This document shows positions 1-5,339 of a stretch of DNA of 5,339 nt, in pieces. The DNA is from Acidobacteriota bacterium (GTDB lineage: Bacteria > Acidobacteriota > Terriglobia > Terriglobales > Acidobacteriaceae). A program made the translations under genes and the position numbers. The number at the start of each line of letters is the position of its first letter. The stretch's first letter is position 1. The DNA lies in NCBI GenBank assembly GCA_021810175.1, contig JAJZJJ010000270.1, forward strand, positions 1 to 5,339, in the 5' to 3' direction. Under the pieces are notes generated by a model. It saw nothing but the letters and a program-made list of their open reading frames with translations, made no database searches and was not told the origin of the DNA.

Positions 1-1007
1 CGCACGTGTGCAAATGGACCCAGGATAGCGCCCGGGCCGATGTGGGAGTTGGTAATCACGCAGCTCTGGCGCACGGTGACGCGGTCGTCGAGGATGGCGT
101 CTTCGAGCACGGAGAACGAACGGATGCGGCAGTTGCTGCCGATCCGGGTGGCGCCGAGCAACTGGGCATACGGTTCGATGATAGTGTCGGGGCCGACGTC
201 GACGGTAGAGTCAATGACAACCGTGCCAGGGCGCTGGATGACAACGCCGTTGAGCATCAGGCGGCGGGCGATTTCCATGCGCATGGCGCGATCGAGGTCC
301 ATCATTTCCGGGATGGTGTTGGCGCCGAGAATCTCCACCGGGTCGGCGGCGTTCATGGCCACGACACGCTCGCCGGCGCGGGAGAGGATGCGAGCCATGT
401 CAGTGAGGTAGAGCTCCTTGTGGGGATTTTCGTCGCTCAGATCGTTGATGAAGTCATACAGGGTTTCGCGCCGGAACGCATAGATTCCGGAGTTGATTTC
501 ATGGATTTTTTCCTGGCCGGAGCGGAGGGATTTCTGCTCGACGATGGCGGTGACTTCCGGCTTGCCGGGATGTTTGCGGACAATTCGGCCATAGCCTTCC
601 GGGTGGTCCACGTTGGCGCTCAGGATGGTCATGGCCGGGTGCTCCTGCATGTGAAAGTCACGCAGGGCGATGATGGTTTCGGGCCGGAGCAGGGGAACGT
701 CGCCGGAGAGAACGATGACGTGCTCGTAGCCGCGGGTGGCGCGCTCGGCGCACTGCAGGGCGTGGCCGGTGCCGCACTGCTGCTCCTGCAGGACGAACCG
801 GATTCCGCGCGACTGGACGGATGCCTGCACGTTTTCGGCCTGATGACCGACGATAGCGAAGATGTCATGGGGCGGCACGACCTGGCTGGCGGCGTCGACC
901 ACATGCTGCAGGAGCGTTTTGCCACCGATCTGATGCAGCACTTTGGCACGCTTTGATTTGAGGCGTGTTCCCTTCCCTGCTGCGAGAATGACGATTGCGA
1001 TCTGCAT
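1..1007 (-). CDS. glmU: Bifunctional GlmU: UDP-GlcNAc pyrophosphorylase / GlcN-1-P N-acetyltransferase (C-terminus cut by window edge)
   Basis: GlmU acetylates glucosamine-1-phosphate with acetyl-CoA and then uridylates the product with UTP, giving cytoplasmic UDP-GlcNAc for peptidoglycan and other envelope polymers. The visible part is 335 residues. The N-terminal uridylyltransferase domain carries the nucleotide-binding loop LAAGKGTR (residues 8-15), AKVLH with the conserved Lys22, QCGTGHA (77-83), the metal-binding GDVPL (102-106, Asp103), GYGR (138-141), VEQK (156-159), NSGIY (172-176) and YLTD (200-203), and Asn230 in the position of the second metal ligand. From about residue 252 the sequence becomes the hexapeptide-repeat left-handed beta-helix of the acetyltransferase domain (repeats such as IGSNCR and IGPGAI). 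It stops at GPFAHV, so about 120 C-terminal residues with the acetyltransferase active site lie beyond the edge. The ATG at 1007 puts the Rossmann-type strand right at the N-terminus, as usual, and has GGGAGG (1018-1023) 10 bases upstream. The membrane-protein gene lies upstream on the same strand, but the 272-base gap suggests separate expression. Confidence 0.96.
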   Translation of the reverse strand, partial: MQIAIVILAAGKGTRLKSKRAKVLHQIGGKTLLQHVVDAASQVVPPHDIFAIVGHQAENVQASVQSRGIRFVLQEQQCGTGHALQCAERATRGYEHVIVLSGDVPLLRPETIIALRDFHMQEHPAMTILSANVDHPEGYGRIVRKHPGKPEVTAIVEQKSLRSGQEKIHEINSGIYAFRRETLYDFINDLSDENPHKELYLTDMARILSRAGERVVAMNAADPVEILGANTIPEMMDLDRAMRMEIARRLMLNGVVIQRPGTVVIDSTVDVGPDTIIEPYAQLLGATRIGSNCRIRSFSVLEDAILDDRVTVRQSCVITNSHIGPGAILGPFAHV

Positions 1008-1279
1008 TGCGGCGGAGCCTCCCACTCCTGAAAACGAACCATCCATAAGAGATCAATTGTCGCCCGGCTGGATGCCGGGGCTGCGTAGGTTTGAAACCGC
1101 TGACAGCGAAGGGCAACCGCAACTGCTGCAACTCGTGCAGGAGCGAAAAACTGCACGATAGCGGAACTCCAAGGTGCAAAAAGCGCCCCAGGGACATTTA
1201 CGACCACGCGGGAGCGACTCCCTCAAGACCCACGATACGAGCAAGTCTATGCGGTGTCTATTTGACGCAGCAGAAGCGA
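1008..1279. other. Intergenic region between the membrane-protein gene and glmU, with three small inverted repeats
   Basis: No credible gene is seen here on either strand; the short open frames lack family resemblance and good ribosome binding sites. It should hold the end of the membrane-protein transcript and the glmU leader. Three inverted repeats are visible: GGGAG/CTCCC with a 3-base loop (1210-1222), TCGTGCAG/CTGCACGA with a 10-base loop (1133-1158), and CCCGGC/GCCGGG with a 5-base loop (1063-1079). None is followed by a T-run on the minus strand, so none is a standard intrinsic terminator. I could not find a convincing sigma-70 promoter for glmU. Confidence 0.6.
1133..1158. repeat. Perfect 8-bp inverted repeat in the glmU upstream region
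   Basis: The arms TCGTGCAG (1133-1140) and CTGCACGA (1151-1158) are perfectly complementary around a 10-base spacer, GAGCGAAAAA on the plus strand. The centre is about 140 bases upstream of the glmU start. It could be an operator, a leader hairpin or a weak transcript end. There is no T-tract after it on the minus strand, which argues against an intrinsic terminator for the upstream gene. It may also be chance, since the region is GC-rich. Confidence 0.4.
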
Positions 1280-2260
1280 TCAGGAGAGGTAGCTTTGCCG
1301 GCAACGAACGAGCGCGACAAGAATTCCGAGCGCGACAAGGCCCCCGACCGCCGAACTGGCGACAAGAAATGCGGGATTGGCAGGGGCAACGGCAGCGCCC
1401 GGAGCAAGACGCGCCGTGAGCATCTGGCTGGCGGCGAACAGGCGCGCCGGGTAGCCCGGAACAAGCAACAGGATGACCGAGAGCAGCGAATAGAGCTGCA
1501 GGATGACAGCGAGCAACCATCCGCCGCGCCAGTGGAAGATTAACCCAATGCCAGCGTAGACCATCAGACACGCACAGAGAATCTCGATCAGGAAGGCAGC
1601 GGCTCCCGTGGCCACCCAGCCAAACAGAAACATGGGCATGCCGAGCAGCATGAGGACGATCATGCTGGCGCCGCCCAGAAGAAAGAGCACAGCGACAACC
1701 CAGACGATGACCTGGGCAAGACCGATGACCTCGTGCTGCCGGCGGTTGGGCAGGATGACGCCGCTGTAGGCGTCCTCGCCCTTGCGGTGGGCCGCCGCCT
1801 GCATGAAGGCCGTGCGAACGCTCGCACGATTGAAGTAAATGACCCAGAAAAGCGAAATCGCGGCCAGCACGAAGTAGAAGATGGCTAGACCGACAAAGAG
1901 CTCATGCAGCAGCCTGGGCGGAAGACTGGGGCTGGGCAGCGGCATATGCCGCAGAAGCATCATCATTACGGCGGAAAAGCCACAGAAACAGGCGCCGAGC
2001 GCAGCGAGAACTATAGTGGCGTAACGCGCCCAGGAACGCATGCGGAAGAGATCGATGGCGACCCAGCAGTAAAACGCGGAGATGACCGCGAAGATGCCTT
2101 CGGTCACATACTCCACGTCACGGACGGCAGGCATCGCGGGCATTTGCGCGGAGGGGATCGACATGGTGCCGAGAACGCCGAGGCTGAAGGTGAAGATGCC
2201 CAGCAATCCGGAGATGAGCAGAATAACGCCGGCAACAAAGATGCCAATCGGTCTGTGCAT
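1280..2260 (-). CDS. Predicted eight-helix integral membrane protein of unknown function
   Basis: I do not recognise a named family. The 326-residue product is very hydrophobic, with eight likely transmembrane segments at about residues 5-31, 51-70, 79-103, 119-143, 180-207, 212-239, 246-268 and 298-318. Basic residues cluster after helix 2 (RMRSWAR, 73-79), in the long loop between helices 4 and 5 (144-179, rich in Arg and Lys), after helix 6 (HWR, 243-245) and at the C-terminus (RCRQ, 319-322). By the positive-inside rule this gives both termini in the cytoplasm. The helices fall into two groups of four, suggesting an old internal duplication. There are no catalytic motifs, metal ligands, cleavable signal peptide or transporter signature. 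The ATG at 2260 is well supported by an AGGGAGGG ribosome binding site (2265-2272) 4 bases upstream. The gene is divergent from the beta-oxidation gene; nothing in the sequence shows what it does. Confidence 0.85.
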   Translation of the reverse strand: MHRPIGIFVAGVILLISGLLGIFTFSLGVLGTMSIPSAQMPAMPAVRDVEYVTEGIFAVISAFYCWVAIDLFRMRSWARYATIVLAALGACFCGFSAVMMMLLRHMPLPSPSLPPRLLHELFVGLAIFYFVLAAISLFWVIYFNRASVRTAFMQAAAHRKGEDAYSGVILPNRRQHEVIGLAQVIVWVVAVLFLLGGASMIVLMLLGMPMFLFGWVATGAAAFLIEILCACLMVYAGIGLIFHWRGGWLLAVILQLYSLLSVILLLVPGYPARLFAASQMLTARLAPGAAVAPANPAFLVASSAVGGLVALGILVALVRCRQSYLS

Positions 2261-2448
2261 GGAACCCTCCCTTGCGGCAACAGCTTAAACCGTTTGCCGG
2301 AGCGGCGCACGAAAGTTCTGCGCCGCTTCGGGGTAGCCGAGCCACGCTGACCAAAGATAGCCGGTTCGATATTGATTATCTGTACCCACCCACACCAAAA
2401 CGGTTGACCACGGCATAGGGGAACAATGTAAGGTGGCGACGAAGGGCC
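2261..2448. promoter_or_regulatory. Divergent intergenic region between the membrane-protein gene and the fadN-type gene
   Basis: Both flanking genes start from this 188-base segment, so it should carry two outward promoters. Promoter-like elements are weak. Rightward, TTGACC (2404-2409) resembles a -35 box, and 17 bases later TGTAAG (2427-2432) is a poor -10, which would leave only about a 10-base leader before the ATG at 2449. Leftward, GATAAT (2375-2380 on the minus strand) is a good -10 match without a recognisable -35. An A+T-rich island (about 2368-2384) stands out from the GC-rich surroundings. The inverted repeat at 2297-2331 lies on the membrane-gene side. The fadN-type ATG has only modest ribosome binding sequences: AGGTGG (2431-2436, 12 bases away) and GAAGGG (2441-2446, 2 bases away). 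The promoter positions are tentative. Confidence 0.5.
2297..2331. repeat. GC-rich inverted repeat (perfect 9-bp core) in the divergent promoter region
   Basis: The core arms AGCGGCGCA (2301-2309) and TGCGCCGCT (2319-2327) are perfectly complementary around a 9-base loop. In plus-strand RNA the stem extends to 13 bp through one G-U pair and CCG/CGG (2297-2299 with 2329-2331). In minus-strand RNA the extension is broken by an A-C mismatch, leaving the 9-bp core. No T-run follows on either strand, so it is not an ordinary intrinsic terminator. The near arm lies about 36 bases upstream of the membrane-protein start. It could be an operator or a 5'-leader hairpin for that gene. The structure is read directly from sequence; the role is inferred. 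Confidence 0.6.
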
Positions 2449-4920
2449 ATGAACTCCAACCAAGCGATCCCCGCTCCACAGTATCCTGACCTCCCTTTGA
2501 TTCGCCGCGCGGCGGTGCTCGGGGCGGGCGTGATGGGTTCGCGGATTGCCGCTCACCTGGCGAACGCGGGAATTCCCGTCCTGCTGCTGGATCGGGTCTT
2601 GAATGAGGCAAAGGCAGGCAGTGACCGCGCGCAGCGCAACAGCCTGGCGACGGATGCCATCGCTGCTCTGCTGAAAGGCAGGCCTGCAGCCTTTTTTGTG
2701 CCGGAGCGGGCGACGCTGATCGAAGCCGGCAATTTTGAAGATGATCTGGCAAGACTCAAGACCTGCGACTGGATCATCGAAGCTGTCGCCGAGAATCTGG
2801 AGATCAAGCAGGCGCTGCTGGAACGCGTTGCACCCCACCTTCACCCCGAAGCACTCATGACGACGAATACCAGCGGGCTGCCGGTAGCGTCCATTGCGGC
2901 AAAGCTGGCTCCGGAGCTTCGGCGGCGATGGTTTGGGACGCACTTCTTCAATCCGCCACGCTACATGCGGCTGGCCGAGGTGATTCCGACGCCGGAGGCC
3001 GATGGAGAGCGGGTCGCGGCGCTGGCGCGGTTCATCGACCGCAGGCTCGGCAAATCGGTGGTGCTTGCGCGCGATACGCCGAACTTTATCGCCAACCGGA
3101 TCGGGACCTTTGCGATGCTCGAAGCAGTGCGGCTGATGCAGCTGCAGGGACTGACGATCGAGGAGGTGGATGCGCTGACCGGATCGGCGATTGGCTGGCC
3201 CCGGACCGGGACTTTCCGGCTGGCAGACATGGTCGGTATTGACGTGCTGGCGCATGTGGCGGGGAATTTTGCGCGTTTGACGGGCAGTGCGGATGCAGGC
3301 CTGCCCGGGTTCATTCGTTCCATGCTGGAGCGCGGATGGATCGGCGACAAGGCCGGGCAGGGCTTCTATAAAAAGGATCTGGGAGCGACGGATCCGAAGC
3401 GGAACCGGCTGGTGCTGGACTGGCGGACCCTCGAATACAAGCCCGCGGAACGGCCTGCGTTTCCCTCCGTGGAAATGGCAAAGAATGCCGCGACCACGGC
3501 GGAACGGTTGCGGCTGCTGCTGGCCAACGACCCCAGGAAAGACAAGGCTGCGGGATTCCTGTGGCCGCTGCTGACAGGAGTCTGGAATTATGCGGCGGAT
3601 TGCCTGCCGGAGATTGCCGATTCCGCCGCATCGATCGACCGGGCGATGCGGACCGGCTTCAACTGGGAGCTGGGGCCGTTTGAGATGTGGGATGCCGTAG
3701 GCATGGCCGATGTGTGCACCCGGCTGAAGGCCGACGGCGCGCATGTCAGCGCCCAGGCGGAAGCACTGCTGGCGGCTGGCTTTGCCGCCTGGTATCGGGA
3801 TGAGGCCGGCCGGGCAATGGTCTTTGATCCCACCCAAAAGGCCGAGATACCCGTGCCGCTGCCGGAGGGCTATGCCTCGGCGGCGCTGTTGCGGCGCACG
3901 CGCGGCGCGCTCAAGACAAACCCCGGCTGCTCGCTGCTGGACATGGGCGAAGACGTCGCGCTGCTGGCGCTGCACTCGCCGAAAAATGCAATCGGCACGG
4001 ACATTGTTTCGCTGGTCACCGAGGCGCTGCATCCGGATGGGCGCTGGGTAAAGGATTTTCGCGGGTTTGTGATTTCGGGCGACAGCAGCGACTTTGCCGT
4101 GGGCGCAAACCTGATGCAACTGCTGCTGGCGATGCAGGAAGGCGAGTGGGACGAGGTCGACCTGGCGATTCGCGGCTTCCAGGGGATGACCCAGGCCATC
4201 AAGTTCTGCCCGCGGCCAGTCGTGGCGGCGCCGTTCGGGATGTGCCTGGGCGGCGGCACGGAGATGAGCCTGCACGCCGCGCGGCGGCAACCCCACGCTG
4301 AGCTTTACATGGGGCTGGTGGAGGTGGGTGTCGGACTGATTCCGGGCGGAGGCGGCACCAAGGAAATGGCGCTGCGCGCCTTTGACGCGGCCCGGGCTGC
4401 GTCCAGGATTTCGCCCGCAGATGCCCCGGCACGGTTTGCGCTTTCGCTGGAATACCAGGATGCGCTGCGAACCGCGTTTGAAACCATCGCCATGGCGAAG
4501 GTATCTACTTCGGCAGAGGAGGCACGAAAACTGGGCCTGCTGGCTGCGCCCGACCACATTACAATGAATCGCGAACGGGTACTGATGGAAGCTCGCGACA
4601 CGGCGGTTGCCATGGCGGAAGCTGGTTATTCAGCTCCGGAAATGAGAACGATTCCGGCCGGGGGCGATGCGGCGCTGGCCAATCTGAAACTCGGAATTCA
4701 CATGATGCGCCGCGGGGAGTACATCAGCGACCACGACGTAAAAGTGGCCACCGGCGCGGCACATATTCTTTGCGGAAACACACTTACGCCTGGATCTCCT
4801 GTTGGTGAGGACTATCTGCTGAATCTGGAGCGCGAGGCTTTTTTGTCGCTTTGTGGAGAACAGAAGACGCAGGAGCGAATTCGCTATACCCTGAAAACGG
4901 GTAAGCCTTTGCGGAATTGA
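2449..4920 (+). CDS. fadN: FadN-type 3-hydroxyacyl-CoA dehydrogenase / enoyl-CoA hydratase fusion (fatty-acid beta-oxidation)
   Basis: This 823-residue protein should hydrate trans-2-enoyl-CoA and oxidise the L-3-hydroxyacyl-CoA with NAD+, the two middle steps of beta-oxidation, in the cytoplasm. The dehydrogenase comes first. It has a Rossmann fold with GAGVMG (25-30) and acidic Asp48 ending strand 2, then NTSGLP (140-145), the catalytic His165 in THFFNPP (164-170) with partner Glu177, and DTPNFIANR (209-217) with Asn216. Its C-terminal helical domain ends near GQGFYKK (303-309), and a second such domain contains FNWELGPFEMWDAVG (404-418). The crotonase domain (about 495-700) has the oxyanion-hole segment FAVGANL (549-555), GGGTE with Glu605, and Glu625 in GLVEVG, matching the two catalytic glutamates of enoyl-CoA hydratase. 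The domain order is the reverse of E. coli FadB/FadJ and matches Bacillus FadN (about 790 residues), and the C-terminus KTGKPLRN is typical of that group. The ATG at 2449 is chosen because no later start has a better site before the Rossmann strand. The next gene is coupled, 9 bases downstream. Substrate chain length cannot be read from sequence. Confidence 0.95.
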   Translation: MNSNQAIPAPQYPDLPLIRRAAVLGAGVMGSRIAAHLANAGIPVLLLDRVLNEAKAGSDRAQRNSLATDAIAALLKGRPAAFFVPERATLIEAGNFEDDLARLKTCDWIIEAVAENLEIKQALLERVAPHLHPEALMTTNTSGLPVASIAAKLAPELRRRWFGTHFFNPPRYMRLAEVIPTPEADGERVAALARFIDRRLGKSVVLARDTPNFIANRIGTFAMLEAVRLMQLQGLTIEEVDALTGSAIGWPRTGTFRLADMVGIDVLAHVAGNFARLTGSADAGLPGFIRSMLERGWIGDKAGQGFYKKDLGATDPKRNRLVLDWRTLEYKPAERPAFPSVEMAKNAATTAERLRLLLANDPRKDKAAGFLWPLLTGVWNYAADCLPEIADSAASIDRAMRTGFNWELGPFEMWDAVGMADVCTRLKADGAHVSAQAEALLAAGFAAWYRDEAGRAMVFDPTQKAEIPVPLPEGYASAALLRRTRGALKTNPGCSLLDMGEDVALLALHSPKNAIGTDIVSLVTEALHPDGRWVKDFRGFVISGDSSDFAVGANLMQLLLAMQEGEWDEVDLAIRGFQGMTQAIKFCPRPVVAAPFGMCLGGGTEMSLHAARRQPHAELYMGLVEVGVGLIPGGGGTKEMALRAFDAARAASRISPADAPARFALSLEYQDALRTAFETIAMAKVSTSAEEARKLGLLAAPDHITMNRERVLMEARDTAVAMAEAGYSAPEMRTIPAGGDAALANLKLGIHMMRRGEYISDHDVKVATGAAHILCGNTLTPGSPVGEDYLLNLEREAFLSLCGEQKTQERIRYTLKTGKPLRN

Positions 4921-4923
4921 GGA
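4918..4923 (+). promoter_or_regulatory. Ribosome binding site overlapping the fadN-type stop codon
   Basis: TGAGGA contains the TGA stop of the upstream gene (4918-4920) and a GAGGA Shine-Dalgarno core, 6 bases before the ATG at 4930. This arrangement suggests translational coupling of the two plus-strand genes and fixes the start of the downstream one. There is no room for a separate promoter or terminator between them. Confidence 0.75.
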
Positions 4924-4929
4924 ATATAC

Positions 4930-5339
4930 ATGCCAGCGCTCGAGTTGCACGTCGCCAGAATTCGACCGGCCAGCAGCAAACTGCGAACTCTGATTGAGAA
5001 ACCCGATGCGGTGATCCTGCGCCGGAATCACTGCGACATGGAACTGCACAGCTACGCGCTGCGGAGCCGGGTGCGGATCAACGCCGTGCTCGCAGTGGAT
5101 GTAACCCGCCCTCCGGAGCACGATGGCGCGGACGACTTCAGCGAGCAGTTCTGCAAAGGATTGGAACTGTGGGTCAGGACTGCCAGCGGACCGATACGGG
5201 TTTATGTGGATGAAGAGGAGATTGCGGGCGCGCTGACCATGTTTGAGGCATACTCCCGGGTGGAGAATTTTCAGCAGGCCTTCAGCAAGCTGCATCGGCG
5301 CGAAATCGGGGTGACCTACAACTTCCGGGAGGGGATGGA
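4930..5339 (+). CDS. Unrecognised protein translationally coupled to the fadN-type gene (C-terminus beyond window)
   Basis: The frame is open from the ATG at 4930 to the right edge: 136 complete codons, no stop. I do not recognise a family. The N-terminal part is basic (several Arg and Lys in residues 10-50), followed by a hydrophobic stretch NAVLAVDV (51-58), an acidic patch (64-72) and the strand-like segment IRVYVDEEEI (89-98). The region 99-124 looks helical. There are two cysteines (35 and 75) in no CxxC pattern, no signal peptide and no transmembrane helix in the visible part, so the protein is probably cytoplasmic. It bears no resemblance to thiolase (FadA), which is the usual partner of FadN in Bacillus. 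Wobble positions rich in G and C, the ribosome binding site overlapping the previous stop and the 9-base gap all support a real gene co-expressed with beta-oxidation. A role in that pathway is only inferred from position. Confidence 0.8.
   Translation, partial: MPALELHVARIRPASSKLRTLIEKPDAVILRRNHCDMELHSYALRSRVRINAVLAVDVTRPPEHDGADDFSEQFCKGLELWVRTASGPIRVYVDEEEIAGALTMFEAYSRVENFQQAFSKLHRREIGVTYNFREGM

Noticed and set aside
6..956. A 316-codon open frame on the plus strand
   Set aside because: It is antisense to glmU. The translation is rich in Ala, Gly, Asp, Val and His with no recognisable domain, while the minus strand gives a clear GlmU with every nucleotide-binding motif.
1088..1098. GGTTTGAAACC, considered as a tRNA T-arm
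   Set aside because: It is only a 5-bp palindrome with a single central base, no seven-base T-loop, and no acceptor or anticodon stem around it.
1904..2350. A 148-codon open frame on the plus strand upstream of the fadN-type gene
   Set aside because: It is antisense to the start of the membrane-protein gene. Its product is low-complexity, rich in Gly, Asp, Glu, Arg and Asn, and the opposite strand has clear transmembrane helices with a strong ribosome binding site.
2368..2380. GATA/TATC 4-bp inverted repeat in the A+T-rich part of the divergent region, considered as a regulator site
   Set aside because: The arms are too short to stand out from chance, and it matches no fatty-acid regulator site (FadR, PsrA or similar) that I can recall with confidence.
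2404..2432. TTGACC plus TGTAAG as a sigma-70 promoter for the fadN-type gene
   Set aside because: The -35 is fair, but the -10 lacks the key second-position A and last T and would leave a leader of about 10 bases. I mention it in the intergenic entry but do not call it as a promoter.
2104..4557. An 817-codon open frame on the minus strand running antisense through most of the fadN-type gene and into the membrane-protein gene
   Set aside because: It is an unusually long shadow, but its translation is Arg/Gln/Pro/His-rich with no domain. It overlaps two well-supported genes, and the sense strand encodes an intact enzyme with all catalytic motifs. Strong G/C preference at wobble positions keeps stops out of the antisense frame.
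4630..5295. A 221-codon open frame on the minus strand facing the two plus-strand genes
   Set aside because: It overlaps the conserved C-terminus of the FadN-type protein and the coupled downstream gene, lacks a recognisable domain, and is best explained as a shadow.

Overview
This is a GC-rich (roughly 60% by eye) bacterial chromosomal window with four protein-coding genes and no sign of mobile DNA, tRNA, rRNA or CRISPR. The gene set is housekeeping plus fatty-acid catabolism. The dehydrogenase-first, FadN-type beta-oxidation protein and the style of the Ala/Gly/Leu-rich membrane protein fit Acidobacteriota (Terriglobia-like). That placement is an inference, because there is no phylogenetic marker here that I can test.

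Layout. Two genes lie on the minus strand. glmU (1007 down to the left edge, C-terminus missing) encodes the bifunctional UDP-GlcNAc-forming enzyme of cell-wall precursor synthesis. Upstream of it, after a 272-base gap containing three small inverted repeats, is a predicted eight-helix membrane protein of unknown function (2260 to 1280). A divergent 188-base intergenic region (2261-2448) follows. It holds a conspicuous perfect 9-bp inverted repeat and must carry the starts for the leftward membrane gene and the rightward gene.

Two genes lie on the plus strand. The first (2449-4920) is a full-length 823-residue 3-hydroxyacyl-CoA dehydrogenase/enoyl-CoA hydratase fusion of the FadN type, with the catalytic residues of both activities present. 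Nine bases after its stop, with a ribosome binding site overlapping that stop, starts a gene for an unrecognised protein (4930 to the right edge, 136 residues visible).

How they relate. The two plus-strand genes look like one translationally coupled unit devoted to, or regulated with, fatty-acid beta-oxidation. A thiolase gene (fadA) is the usual partner of fadN in Bacillus but is not the immediate neighbour here. The minus-strand genes have no evident functional link to beta-oxidation. I see no clearly new system. The points most worth following are the unknown gene coupled to fadN, the hairpin in the divergent promoter region and the 4+4 helix architecture of the membrane protein.
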